DNA of 64,000 nucleotides from Streptomyces sp. NBRC 110028 (GTDB lineage Bacteria > Actinomycetota > Actinomycetes > Streptomycetales > Streptomycetaceae): NCBI RefSeq assembly GCF_001417735.1, contig NZ_BBUZ01000026.1:248001-312000 (forward strand), given 5' to 3'. This document shows positions 8,875 through 18,386 of this stretch, piece after piece. Below the pieces are notes generated by a model. It saw only the letters and a list, made by a program, of their open reading frames with translations. It did not search any database and had not been told where the DNA came from. The stretch's first letter is position 1. Each line of letters starts with the position of its first letter. Made by a program: the position numbers and the translations under genes.

Positions 8875-9504
8875 ATGCGAAACGGCGCGATCCCCGGGAG
8901 CCGGGGGAGGGTGCGGCCCCTGCGGCTGCTCGGCGATCAGGCGCTGCGCGCGCCCTGCGAGGAGGTCACCGCGTTCGACGCCGCGCTCGCCGGGCTGGTC
9001 GAGGACCTGTTCGCCACGATGTACGCGGCGGGCGGGGTGGGCCTCGCCGCGAACCAGATCGGCGTGGGGCTGCGGGTCTTCGTGTACGACTGCCCGGACG
9101 ACGAGGAGCGGCGTCATCTGGGGCATGTGGTGAACCCCCGTACGGTCACGGCCGACGGGGTGACCGTACGGGGCGCGGAGGGCTGTCTGTCGCTGCCGGG
9201 CATCGAGGCGGGCACCCCGCGCTTCGACCGGGCGGTGGTGGAGGGCGTGACGGTGACCGGGGAGCCGGTGCGGGTCGAGGGGAGCGGCTTCTTCGCCCGC
9301 TGTCTGCAGCACGAATGCGACCACCTGGACGGCGGGCTGTTCCTGGACCGGCTGGACGGCTTGCGGCGGCGCCGGGTGCTGTGGGCGGCCCGCCGCGCGC
9401 CGTGGGCGCACCAGCGGACGTCATTCCGTGGCGCTCAGAACCCCGGGGCGCCGATGCGGTCGTCCACCAGGGCCAGCCTGCCCCACAGCAGATCGGTGAG
9501 GTGA
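8875..9504 (+). CDS. def: Peptide deformylase
   Basis: A 209-residue metalloprotease-like enzyme that removes formyl from nascent Met. All three motifs are present: GVGLAANQ (54-61), EGCLS (102-106, metal ligand Cys104) and QHECDH (145-150, ligands His146 and His150 with catalytic Glu147). The last 40 residues, after WAARRAPWAH, have no family counterpart and overlap the 3' end of the convergent TetR gene by 70 bp. Probably one of several Def paralogues, since no fmt gene is adjacent. Confidence 0.9.
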   Translation: MRNGAIPGSRGRVRPLRLLGDQALRAPCEEVTAFDAALAGLVEDLFATMYAAGGVGLAANQIGVGLRVFVYDCPDDEERRHLGHVVNPRTVTADGVTVRGAEGCLSLPGIEAGTPRFDRAVVEGVTVTGEPVRVEGSGFFARCLQHECDHLDGGLFLDRLDGLRRRRVLWAARRAPWAHQRTSFRGAQNPGAPMRSSTRASLPHSRSVR

Positions 9505-10097
9505 CGCACCAGCCGCTCGCGCGAACAGGGCCGCTCCCGCAGCCACCAGTCGCCCGCGGCGTGCATCATGCCGACGATCCCGTGGCCCCAGATCCGGGCC
9601 ACCTCCTCGCCGCCGGGGCCGAGTTCGACCCGGTCGGCGATCACCTTGGCCAGCTCGTCGCCCATGCGGCGCAGCAGCGGGGCGGAGTGGTGGCCCACGT
9701 CGAAGCCCTGTTCCTGTTCCTGCTGCTGGCCCTGGTCGGCCGGGTGCATCAGGAAGCGGTAGACCTGGGGCCGGGCCTCTATGGCCGCCAGATAGGTGTC
9801 CAGCGTGGCCGCCACCCGTCCGCGGCGGTCGGGCGCGGGGGCGTCCAGGGCGTTGCGCAGCGAGGCGAGCAGGCCGTCGGTGTGGCGTACCGCGAGGGCG
9901 CGGTAGAGCCCTCCCTTGTCGCCGAAATGGCGGTACAGAATGGGCTTGGTGATGCCCGCTTCCGCGGCGATCGCGTTCATCGAGGCCTCGGGGCCGTCGC
10001 GCAGCACCACCCGGTCGGCGGCCTCCAGCAGCTCCTTGCGGCGCCGTGCGGCGGCCTGCTGCTGATGGTCCTCGCGCTGGCTGGTCCCGGTCTCCAT
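9435..10097 (-). CDS. TetR-family regulator, probably of the divergent acyl-CoA dehydrogenase
   Basis: A 220-residue TetR protein with the N-terminal HTH at about residues 20-65 (IAAEAGITKPILYRHFGDK) and a Gln-rich turn (QGQQQEQEQG) in the ligand domain. The start at 10097 has GGGAGG seven bases upstream; the longer frame would run through the operator region. Divergently arranged with an acyl-CoA dehydrogenase and separated from it by a palindromic operator, so fatty acyl-CoA-responsive control is the likely role (inference). Confidence 0.85.
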   Translation of the reverse strand: METGTSQREDHQQQAAARRRKELLEAADRVVLRDGPEASMNAIAAEAGITKPILYRHFGDKGGLYRALAVRHTDGLLASLRNALDAPAPDRRGRVAATLDTYLAAIEARPQVYRFLMHPADQGQQQEQEQGFDVGHHSAPLLRRMGDELAKVIADRVELGPGGEEVARIWGHGIVGMMHAAGDWWLRERPCSRERLVRHLTDLLWGRLALVDDRIGAPGF

Positions 10098-10205
10098 GAC
10101 GTGGCCTCCCCGTCCCCCTGATGTTTCACGCGTTACATGTATGGGCTCCGCGTATCTGCGCAACGTAACACCCGGCCGGGCGGAGGGGTTCGAACGGCCG
10201 TGGAG

Positions 10206-10253
10206 TTGACATCTCCTACTGGCCGGTAACAGACTGCTGTTACCGTAGGTAAC
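10206..10253 (+). promoter_or_regulatory. Promoter and overlapping palindromic operator before the acyl-CoA dehydrogenase
   Basis: A TTGACA box lies at 10206-10211. A perfect 8-bp-arm palindrome follows, GGTAACAG (10225-10232) and CTGTTACC (10237-10244) around ACTG; the right half also pairs with GGTAAC (10248-10253) across GTA, giving two overlapping palindromes. A further GTTAC...GTAAC pair lies nearer the TetR gene (10130-10170). This is the expected layout for TetR repression of both genes. Confidence 0.6.
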
Positions 10254-10278
10254 GGCAGATGTAGCAGGTGGAGGGGCC

Positions 10279-11505
<1,227 letters not shown>

Positions 11506-11515
11506 CCCCCGTGCA

Positions 11516-12319
11516 TCACTTCGCGCCGAAGCGGCGTTCGCGCCCCGCGAACGCCGCCAGCAGGCCGCGCAGTTCGTCCGCCGTGAAGTCCGGCCACAGC
11601 GTGTCCACGAAGAACAGCTCCGCGTAGGCCGCGCGCCACAGCATGAAGTTCGAGATCCGCTGCTCCCCGGACGTCCGCACCAGCATGTCGATGTCCGGGA
11701 GGTCGCCGTGCGGCAGGTGCCGGGTGAACAGCGCCTCGTCGATCAGGCCCGGGTCCAGCGCCCCGTCAGCCGAGGCCCGCGCCAGCGATGTCGCCGCGCG
11801 GGCGATCTCCTCCCGCCCGCCGTGGTTGAAGCAGAACGCCAGCGTCATCGCGCGGTTGCCGGCCGTCTCGGCCTCGGCCCGGCGCAGGGCGGCCAGGGTG
11901 GCGCGGGGAAGGCGGGCCTCGGAGCCGAGCCAGCGCAGCCGTACGCCGCGCTCGCCGTACGCGCGGAAGACATCGGCCAGCTGGGCGGTGAGCCGCATGA
12001 GGGCGGCCACCTCGCCGCGCGGCCGGTTCCAGTTCTCGGTGGAGAAGAAGAACAGCGACAGGTGCTCGACGCCCTCCTCCAGCGCCGTGTCCACCACGCG
12101 CGGCAGCGCCAGCACGCCCGCCTCATGGCCCCGGGTGCGGGAGAGGCCGCGCGAGGACGCCCAGCGGCCGTTGCCGTCCATGATGATGGCCAGGTGCCGC
12201 GGCCGCGCCGAGCGCTCCTCCCGCGGGCCGCGCTGCCGTACGACGGCGGCCTCCCCGGCGACGGACGCCCGCAAGCGCCGTTTGACCGAGGGCACTCTCC
12301 AGGCTCCGACCTCGAACAC
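11516..12319 (-). CDS. uppS: Isoprenyl transferase (UppS family)
   Basis: A 267-residue cis-prenyltransferase that condenses isopentenyl-PP onto a prenyl-PP, giving undecaprenyl-type lipid carriers or shorter Z-prenyl chains. Motifs: IIMDGNGRWA, FFFSTENWNRP, RTSGEQRISNFMLW. I chose GTG 12319 (GGAGGG eight bases upstream) over an ATG at 12475 that would overlap the neighbouring methyltransferase. Streptomyces usually carry two or three such genes; which one is the essential cell-wall enzyme cannot be told here. Confidence 0.88.
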   Translation of the reverse strand: MFEVGAWRVPSVKRRLRASVAGEAAVVRQRGPREERSARPRHLAIIMDGNGRWASSRGLSRTRGHEAGVLALPRVVDTALEEGVEHLSLFFFSTENWNRPRGEVAALMRLTAQLADVFRAYGERGVRLRWLGSEARLPRATLAALRRAEAETAGNRAMTLAFCFNHGGREEIARAATSLARASADGALDPGLIDEALFTRHLPHGDLPDIDMLVRTSGEQRISNFMLWRAAYAELFFVDTLWPDFTADELRGLLAAFAGRERRFGAK

Positions 12320-12443
12320 CCGCGCGTCCCTCCGCCTCGGCTTCCCCGGTGCCGTGTCTGACGACGGGGCGGGGCCGCGGGTTACCTGCCCGGTGGCCGA
12401 ACCATTCGTTTGGTCGGCACGGCCGGCTCGGCGACGGCCCTCG

Positions 12444-13262
12444 TCATGGTTTCCGCGCGACGCCCCCGTGCACATCCGTCGTCTCGACGGGCGTTTCGGA
12501 CGGCCCGGGCCGCCACAGCGGACACGAGACGATACCGGGTTCGATCAGCTCCAGGCCGTCGTAGAAGCGGCTGATCTCCTCGAGGCCGCGCAGCACGTAC
12601 GGCACGGCGCCGGTGTCGTCGTAGCCCTGCTGGGCCTCCTTGAGCGCCTGGTTGGTGTCGGTGCTGTCGTAGTGCACGAAGTAGCTGCCGGAGGGCAGGG
12701 CCTGCTGTAACCGGCGGACGATCGACACCGCCGCGCCGTAGTCCTGGATGTGGCCGAGGATGCCCATCAGCATCAGGGCGATGGGCCGGTCGAAGTCCAG
12801 CGTCTTCGCCGCCATCTCCAGGATCCGGTCCGGGTCGTGCAGATCGGCGTCGATGTAGTCGGTCACGCCCTCGGGGGTGCTGGTGAGCAGCGCCTGTGCG
12901 TGCCGGAGCACCAGCGGGTCGTTGTCGACGTAGACGATCCGGGCCTCGGGCGCCACCCGCTGGGCGACCTGGTGGGTGTTGTCGTAGGTGGGCAGCCCGG
13001 TGCCGATGTCCAGGAACTGGCGGATTCCGCACTCGCCCGCCACATGGGTGACGGTGCGGATGAGGTACGCGCGCGAGGCGCGGGCCATGACCTCGATGTT
13101 CGGGGCGACCTCCCGGTACTGATCACCGGCGATCCGGTCCACCTCGTAGTTGTCCTTGCCGCCCATCCAGTAGTTCCAGATCCGGGCCGAGTGCGGGACG
13201 TTCGTGTCGATCTTCGACCACGCCTGCTGGTCGGGGCCGGGGGCGGACGAACCGTTGGTCAT
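12444..13262 (-). CDS. DUF574 SAM-dependent methyltransferase with TTA codon
   Basis: A 272-residue protein of the DUF574 family, very abundant in Streptomyces. The SAM-binding core is visible: FLDIGTGLPT (83-92), IVYVDNDPLVL (109-119) and DADLHDPD (138-145). The N-terminal signature SARIWNYWMGGKDNYEVDR (25-43) is diagnostic. Codon 185 (12708-12710) is TTA, predicting bldA-dependent, development-linked expression. GGAG precedes the ATG. The natural substrate of the family is not established to my knowledge. Confidence 0.9.
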   Translation of the reverse strand: MTNGSSAPGPDQQAWSKIDTNVPHSARIWNYWMGGKDNYEVDRIAGDQYREVAPNIEVMARASRAYLIRTVTHVAGECGIRQFLDIGTGLPTYDNTHQVAQRVAPEARIVYVDNDPLVLRHAQALLTSTPEGVTDYIDADLHDPDRILEMAAKTLDFDRPIALMLMGILGHIQDYGAAVSIVRRLQQALPSGSYFVHYDSTDTNQALKEAQQGYDDTGAVPYVLRGLEEISRFYDGLELIEPGIVSCPLWRPGPSETPVETTDVHGGVARKP

Positions 13263-13327
13263 CGGGGCTTCTCCTGCCGTGCGTCATGCCTGTGCGAGGC
13301 TCCAACTTACCTACTCTGCACGGAAGT

Positions 13328-13939
13328 TCAGTGGTTCTGGGCATAGCGGCGGACGGGTGAGCGAATCCGTGGCAGGCGGCGGGCGAAGGAGGCCGTCTGG
13401 AGCGTCACCGGAGTCTCGCCCGGGCCCGGCTCCGCGCCCGGACCGGAACCGGGCTCCATCGGAGGCTCCTCGTCGACCGTGACCACCGGGGCGTGCTGGG
13501 CGAGGGTGCGGAAGGCGTGGTCGAAGCCGGTCAGCGCCGCGTCGATCTCCGCGAGGTCCGCCGCGCCGGCGCCACGCGCGGCCAGCCGGTCCTCCAGTAC
13601 CGTCGCGGGCGCGGTCACATGGACGAACGCCCCGTCGCGCTCGGCCACCGCATCCGCGAAGTCGAACGCCTGGATCCAGGTGACCCGGGAGTGCCCGCGC
13701 CGCAGCGGCCCGTAGACCAGCTCGCCGACCAGCCCCGCGTCCACCGCGAGCGCCCCGTCGTGCTGGAGCAGCTCGCGGTAGGGGCGGACCGGGTCCAGGT
13801 GCGGGAGGTCGGGGGAGGGGCGGGTGACGGTGAAGCCGTGCCGCTCCGCGAGCCCGGCCAGCAGCCCGTCCCGGCGGACACCGTCACACCCCTCGACGAT
13901 CAGTGTGCGCCGCTGTGGATACGCGTGCTGGAGGTTCAT
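13328..13939 (-). CDS. Thymidylate-kinase-like protein with degenerate P-loop
   Basis: A 203-residue protein whose start (RTLIVEGCDGVRRDG, 11-25) matches the nucleotide-binding strand-loop of thymidylate kinases (GxDGxGKS/T), but the critical Lys and Ser/Thr are replaced by Arg-Arg-Asp. A lid-like DRLAARG and an aspartate after strand 3 (QAFDFADA) remain. The C-terminal 45 residues are Pro/Gly-rich then Arg-rich. It may be a pseudo-kinase or bind a ligand without catalysis. Family assignment is tentative. Confidence 0.55.
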   Translation of the reverse strand: MNLQHAYPQRRTLIVEGCDGVRRDGLLAGLAERHGFTVTRPSPDLPHLDPVRPYRELLQHDGALAVDAGLVGELVYGPLRRGHSRVTWIQAFDFADAVAERDGAFVHVTAPATVLEDRLAARGAGAADLAEIDAALTGFDHAFRTLAQHAPVVTVDEEPPMEPGSGPGAEPGPGETPVTLQTASFARRLPRIRSPVRRYAQNH

Positions 13940-14202
13940 CCCGTCTTCCCGTCGTTCCGGAGCGATCCGGATTGGATGGAGGGACGACACCGCCGCCCGC
14001 CACGGCGCCTTCAGTGTGCGTGGCGGGGCGGCGGGGGCGGGAGTGCGCTACGGGGTTGTGCGGTTGTGCGCCCGTAGTGGTTTTCGAATCATGGCCCGTC
14101 AGGGGGTACGCCCGGCGCGCCTTGGGGCGGCCCCCGGATGGGGGTCCGCGCGAGTCCTGGGCGACGCTGACGCGAGCCCCCGCGCGATGCCGGCGCGGTG
14201 GC

Positions 14203-14442
14203 CTACGAGATGAGGAAGTCGGCCTCGCCCGCCTTGGCGGCCTCCAGGAAGGAGGCGACCTCGGAACGGGTGTAGATCAGGGCGGGGCCGCCCGGGTCGG
14301 TGGACTGGCGGAGGGCCACCCGGCCGTCCGCCAGCCGCTTGGCCTCGATGCAGGTGCCTCCGTTGGATCCGCTCCAGGGCTTTTCCCAGCCCTCCGTGCC
14401 CAGGTCCGTAGCCGGCATCCCGGTGTAGACGGGGTCTGTCAT
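14203..14442 (-). CDS. DUF397 protein, partner of the XRE regulator
   Basis: A 79-residue DUF397 protein. The conserved core WSGSNGGTCIEA, ALRQSTDPGGPALIYTRSE and KAGEADF is complete. The ATG at 14442 shares its A with the TGA of the upstream XRE gene, and GGAG lies five bases before it. In Streptomyces such XRE/DUF397 pairs (WhiJ/BldB-associated and Scr1-like) work as regulator plus small antagonist or cofactor in development and antibiotic control. Confidence 0.85.
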   Translation of the reverse strand: MTDPVYTGMPATDLGTEGWEKPWSGSNGGTCIEAKRLADGRVALRQSTDPGGPALIYTRSEVASFLEAAKAGEADFLIS

Positions 14443-15308
14443 CACAGCTCCTTACGCAGTTCGGCCAGGATGGTGCTGGTATCGCCGATCGGGTCCGCCT
14501 GGACCGCCATCCGGTCCAGGACCTCCAGATAGGCCCCGACCTCCTTCGACCGGTCCACGTAGACCGCGCCGGTGAGGTTCTCGGTGTAGACGACGTCGGG
14601 CAGTTCGGAGAACCCGAAGCGGAAGTAGTGGAAGGGGCCGAAGGCCCCGGGGTGCGGCCCGGACGCGAAGCGCATGATCTGCAGCCGGACCTTGGGCATC
14701 GACAGCGTGTCGACGATGTGGTCGATCTGGCGCCGCATCACCTCGCTGGGGCCGACGGGGCGGCGCAGCACGGTTTCGTCGAGGATGGCCCACATGATCG
14801 GTGCGTCCGGCTTGGTGAGCAGGCTCTGCCGCTGGAGGCGCAGGGCGGTGCGGCGCTCCAGCTCCTCCTCGGTGTCGTTGGGGAAGCCGATGCGGAGCAC
14901 CGCCCGGGCGTAGTCCTCGGTCTGCAGCAACCCGGGGACGTAGTGCGGCTCATACGCACGGATGACGGTGGCCTCGCTCTCCAGGCTGACATACGCACTG
15001 AACCAGTCGGGCAGTACGTCCCGGAACTGATGCCACCAGCCGGGCTGGTTGGCCTCCCGGGCGAGGGCGAGGAAGCTCTCGAGCTCCGATCCCCGGACGC
15101 CGTAATTCCACAGCAGTTCCTTGACGTACGGGATCTTGAGGCCGACTTCCGCCTTCTCCATCCGGCGCACCGTCAGCGGGGTCACCTCGATGGCCTGAGC
15201 TGCCTCTTCGAAGGAAACCCGGGCCTTCTCCCGCAAGTGCCGCAACCGCTTGCCGAGAACCTTGCGTAAGACGGTGGGGGCGGCGCCGCTCGGCCGTGCC
15301 TCGCTCAC
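14442..15308 (-). CDS. XRE-family regulator with DUF5753 (Scr1/WhiJ type), TTA-containing
   Basis: A 288-residue regulator. The N-terminal HTH (LRHLREKARVSFEEAAQAIE and following) is joined to a DUF5753 ligand-type domain (VIRAYEPHYVPGLLQTEDYA ...). GTG 15308 is chosen because GGAGG lies upstream; an in-frame ATG at 15344 lies within the repeat region instead. Codon 14 (15267-15269) is TTA, so its synthesis should await bldA tRNA. It probably controls its own divergent promoter region. Operon with the DUF397 gene. Confidence 0.87.
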   Translation of the reverse strand: MSEARPSGAAPTVLRKVLGKRLRHLREKARVSFEEAAQAIEVTPLTVRRMEKAEVGLKIPYVKELLWNYGVRGSELESFLALAREANQPGWWHQFRDVLPDWFSAYVSLESEATVIRAYEPHYVPGLLQTEDYARAVLRIGFPNDTEEELERRTALRLQRQSLLTKPDAPIMWAILDETVLRRPVGPSEVMRRQIDHIVDTLSMPKVRLQIMRFASGPHPGAFGPFHYFRFGFSELPDVVYTENLTGAVYVDRSKEVGAYLEVLDRMAVQADPIGDTSTILAELRKEL

Positions 15309-15335
15309 GTCCCGCCTCCCGGAGTGGCTGTCATA

Positions 15336-15361
15336 TGCCTGCACAGTGTGCCTGCACAGTG
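15336..15361. repeat. Tandem 13-bp direct repeat upstream of the XRE gene
   Basis: Two perfect adjacent copies of TGCCTGCACAGTG (15336-15348 and 15349-15361) lie 28-53 bp upstream of the XRE start. The position fits an operator for the XRE protein or a neighbouring regulator. Confidence 0.7.
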
Positions 15362-15399
15362 TGCCACGAGCCCGACGACACAGACAGAGCTATGCGGAT

Positions 15400-15420
15400 C
15401 GTTCTGAAATTATCAGAACG
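15400..15420. promoter_or_regulatory. Perfect AT-rich palindrome in the divergent promoter region
   Basis: Arms CGTTCTGA (15400-15407) and TCAGAACG (15413-15420) flank AATTA. AT-rich and symmetrical in a GC-rich genome, between the divergent XRE and NsdA-like genes, it is a likely operator. The rest of 15309-15597 shows no open coding frame. Confidence 0.6.
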
Positions 15421-15597
15421 AAGGTTGCGGGGTGAGTGACCCACCACGCATAGTGAGCGGGTGACCCATCTCACCCTCCACGGCGGGGGCTCCCAACCTC
15501 CTTTGTCCACAACGTCGTTGACACAGCCGTCGCCTACGGCGCCGTGCGGCGGGGATCCCGAAACCTTCCGTGGCGCGTGCCGGGGAGGGTTACGGTG

Positions 15598-16998
15598 ATG
15601 CCGGGCGCACAGCCGGTAAGCGGGCGCCAGTGCGCCCCCGTCAACGCCGCGTTGGCCGCGGCCCTCAAGGAATCCGGTTGCTCCTACGCCTCGTTGGCGC
15701 ACCGGGTCAACGAACTGGGCCGCAGACAAGGGCACGAGTCGAACTACGACAAGGCGTCCGTCACCCGCTGGCTGCAGGGCGGCCAGCCGCGCGGCAGCAC
15801 ACCCGAACTGATCGCCGCCGTGCTCTCCAACCGGCTCGGCCGGCCGCTGGCCCCCGCCGAGCTCGGCTTCATCGCCGACCGTCAGCGCCCCGTCGTCGCC
15901 AGAGCGCTGGCCTACCGGGAGGACGTAGCAGAGACCTTGCACACGCTCGCCGAACTCGGCTCCACCGATATCTCCCGCCGCAGCCTGCTGGGCGCGGTGC
16001 CCTTCGTCGCCGGAGCCCTGGTGACCCCGCAGCGCGAATGGCTGCTGTGGCTGGTCGAGAACCAGGACACCCCCCGGCTCTCCTCCGCGGCCGATGGCGG
16101 CCGTGTCGAGCAGGTCCACGCGGCCATCAGCATGTTCGACGAGATGGACAACCGCTTCGGCGGCGGCCAGGTCCGCGCCAGCATCGTGCTCTATCTGTCG
16201 ACCGAGGTCGTGCCGATGCTCCAGCAGCGCGGCGCGCCGCCGCACGAGCGGCGCCAGCTGTTCACCGCGGCCGCCAAGCTGGCCGCGATGGCCGGCTGGA
16301 GTTCCTACGACAACGCCGAATACGGCCTGGCCCAGCGCTATATGACCCAGGCGCTGCGGCTGTGCGCCGAGGGTGGCGACCGGGTGCTCGGCGGCCAGAT
16401 CCTGGCCGGCCTGTCCCATCTGGCCACCAACCTCGGCCAGGCGGAGGCGGGCGTCGAACTGGCCCGGGTCGGCGTCGCCACCGCGAAGAACGCGGGCAGT
16501 CCGCTCGGCCTGATGCGGCTGCACGCCATGGCCGCGCGCGGCCATGCGGCGCTCGACCAGCCCCGGGAGGCGTCCAAGGCGCTGCGCGCCGCCGAGGCCC
16601 AGCTGGAGGCGAGCCGGGGCGCCCAGCAGGAGTCGCCCTGGGTGCGCTTCCTGGACCACCACTATCTGGCGGCCGAGGCGGCCCTGTGCTTCCGGGACCT
16701 GGGCAACGCGACGGAGGCCGAGAACGCGGCCACCGAGTCGGTCCGCGCCAACGCCGACCGGCGCCGCCGCCAGGCCATCAGCCGCTCCGTCCTCGCCACG
16801 GCCTACCTCCAGCAGAACCGGCTGGACGAGGCCATCAGCGCCGCGGGCGAGGCGCTGGACACCCTCAGCGGGGTGCACAGCGAGCGCTCGATCCAGGCGC
16901 TGCGCGACTTCCGCAGCCGGCTGCGGCCCCGGCGGGGCGAGCCCATGGTGCGCGAGTTCGAGCATCGCTCCCGGGCGGTGCTCGGGTCCGCGGCCTGA
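15598..16998 (+). CDS. NsdA-like XRE/TPR regulator
   Basis: A 466-residue protein resembling NsdA, a negative regulator of sporulation and antibiotic production. An N-terminal HTH-like region (SYASLAHRVNELGRRQG ... SVTRWLQGG, 25-62) is followed by a hydrophobic segment (SRRSLLGAVPFVAGALV) and TPR-type helical repeats to about 430 (for example AGWSSYDNAEYGLAQRYMTQ). GGGAGG precedes GTGATG at 15595-15600; ATG 15598 was used. Cytoplasmic; the DNA target is unknown. Divergent from the XRE/DUF397 pair. Confidence 0.78.
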   Translation: MPGAQPVSGRQCAPVNAALAAALKESGCSYASLAHRVNELGRRQGHESNYDKASVTRWLQGGQPRGSTPELIAAVLSNRLGRPLAPAELGFIADRQRPVVARALAYREDVAETLHTLAELGSTDISRRSLLGAVPFVAGALVTPQREWLLWLVENQDTPRLSSAADGGRVEQVHAAISMFDEMDNRFGGGQVRASIVLYLSTEVVPMLQQRGAPPHERRQLFTAAAKLAAMAGWSSYDNAEYGLAQRYMTQALRLCAEGGDRVLGGQILAGLSHLATNLGQAEAGVELARVGVATAKNAGSPLGLMRLHAMAARGHAALDQPREASKALRAAEAQLEASRGAQQESPWVRFLDHHYLAAEAALCFRDLGNATEAENAATESVRANADRRRRQAISRSVLATAYLQQNRLDEAISAAGEALDTLSGVHSERSIQALRDFRSRLRPRRGEPMVREFEHRSRAVLGSAA

Positions 16999-17088
16999 CC
17001 GCGGCGCGCGGCGGGCTCCCGGAGCGGGGGACCGGGGGGCTGCCGTGCGAAGGGGTGCGCAAAGGGGGCAGGGGAGTACGGCCGTGGC

Positions 17089-17114
17089 GGGTGTCACCGG
17101 GTCGGGTGACACCC
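17089..17114. terminator. Bidirectional hairpin between convergent genes
   Basis: Perfect 10-bp arms GGGTGTCACC (17089-17098) and GGTGACACCC (17105-17114), six-base loop, midway between the NsdA-like gene and the SDR gene that face each other. Confidence 0.65.
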
Positions 17115-17136
17115 CGCCCTTGGTCGCCGATGGGTG

Positions 17137-17982
17137 TCAGTAGCCGTTCGGGGTGGGGGCGTTCTGGGCCCGGTCCACGGGCACGTGCGCGCCCGAGACC
17201 CCGCTGGAGGCGTCGGAGAGCAGAAACGCCACGACCCGGGCGACCTCCAGCGGTGTGACCAGCCGGCCGGCCGGAACCTCGGCCGTGAACCGGGCGTAGC
17301 TCTCCGGCTCCTCGGCGCGCATCCGGTCCCAGCGCTTGCCGGGGATGAGCATCGAGCCGGGCGAGACGGCGTTCACCCGGATGTGGTCCGGGCCCAGTTC
17401 GCGGGCGAGTGAGGCCGCCAGATGGATCTGGGCGGCCTTGGCCGCCCCGTACTGCGCCTGTGGTCCCGGTTTCCAGCCGGAGATGGAGGCGACCACCACC
17501 ACCGAGCCGCCGCCGCGGTGCCGCAGATGCGGCACCGCGGCCTTGATCAGCCGCGCCGTATGGCCGACGTTCAGCTCCCAGGTCGCCGACCAGTCCCGGG
17601 CGTCCGCCTCCTCCAGCCCGCGGCCCCGTGCGCCACCCGCGCACGCCACGACGCCGTCCAACCCGCCGAAACGTTCCGCCGATGCCTGGACGAATGCCTC
17701 CAGCCGGTCCGGCGCCGTGAGGTCGAGGGCCTCGGTGAACAGTGCCCCCGGCGGACTCGTATCCGACTGCGTGGACAGCGACGCCTTAAGGGCCCGCAAG
17801 TCCTCAGCCGTCCGCGCACAGGTGGCCACCCGCGCGCCGGTGGCGGCCAGCAGCCGCACGATCTGTTCGCCGAGTCCCCGGGTGCCCCCGGTGACCAGCA
17901 CGCGCTTGCCGTCCAGGCGGAACACACCCGGCAGTCCGGACCCTGCGGCCGGGGCGGATTCCCCGCCGCGGTCCCCGCTCAC
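17137..17982 (-). CDS. SDR-family oxidoreductase
   Basis: A 281-residue classical short-chain dehydrogenase. Cofactor loop TGGTRGLG (31-38), an acidic pair DLT after strand 4, catalytic Ser166/168, Tyr178 and Lys182 in QYGAAKAA. The first 20 residues are an extra tail. Stand-alone gene, so the substrate cannot be inferred. NADP(H) preference is suggested by Arg35 in the glycine loop. Confidence 0.85.
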   Translation of the reverse strand: MSGDRGGESAPAAGSGLPGVFRLDGKRVLVTGGTRGLGEQIVRLLAATGARVATCARTAEDLRALKASLSTQSDTSPPGALFTEALDLTAPDRLEAFVQASAERFGGLDGVVACAGGARGRGLEEADARDWSATWELNVGHTARLIKAAVPHLRHRGGGSVVVVASISGWKPGPQAQYGAAKAAQIHLAASLARELGPDHIRVNAVSPGSMLIPGKRWDRMRAEEPESYARFTAEVPAGRLVTPLEVARVVAFLLSDASSGVSGAHVPVDRAQNAPTPNGY

Positions 17983-18128
17983 GCCTGCCCCGCCAGGGCC
18001 GTGCGGCCCGAACCACTACGCCCGTACAACCGGACAACCCCCATGCCCTCTCGCCCACCGGTCGGTTCAACCGTTTTTCTACATGACGGTGACCGATGAC
18101 GCTCCGAGCTGCCGTCGAAGGAGGAACC

Positions 18129-18386
18129 ATGCCGGTATCCGGCATCCAGCGCGACCGCGTCGACTCCGTCCGTGGCAGCCGGTCCAGGCGGGTCGGGCGG
18201 GGGGCGCGCACCAACCGCCACCGGCTCAGACGCAGCGCTGTCAGTCGCCAGCAAGCGCCTACCCGCGTAACCGAATGTCAACCACCCCATGTGCCTGTAT
18301 GTCATGAGAGCCCACAGACCGACGAGGACGGACACCGTGAGCCGATCCCTCCCAGGACTGCCGCAGCGGCCGGCACCGGCCGATGA
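18129..18386 (+). CDS. Possible small Arg-rich protein
   Basis: An 85-codon frame preceded by an excellent ribosome site (AAGGAGG four bases before ATG). The first 46 codons use G/C third bases as real Streptomyces genes do, and encode a highly basic stretch; codon quality then drops, so the gene may be short, frameshifted or a leader peptide. Its end overlaps the longer version of the next gene. The remainder of 17983-18336 shows nothing else I can support. Confidence 0.35.
   Translation: MPVSGIQRDRVDSVRGSRSRRVGRGARTNRHRLRRSAVSRQQAPTRVTECQPPHVPVCHESPQTDEDGHREPIPPRTAAAAGTGR

Noticed and set aside
10186..10199. GGTTCGAACGG resembling a tRNA T-arm
   Set aside because: No acceptor, D or anticodon stems around it.
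12320..12475. Longer start for the isoprenyl transferase
   Set aside because: ATG 12475 would overlap the methyltransferase gene and adds sequence unlike the family; GTG 12319 has a good ribosome site.
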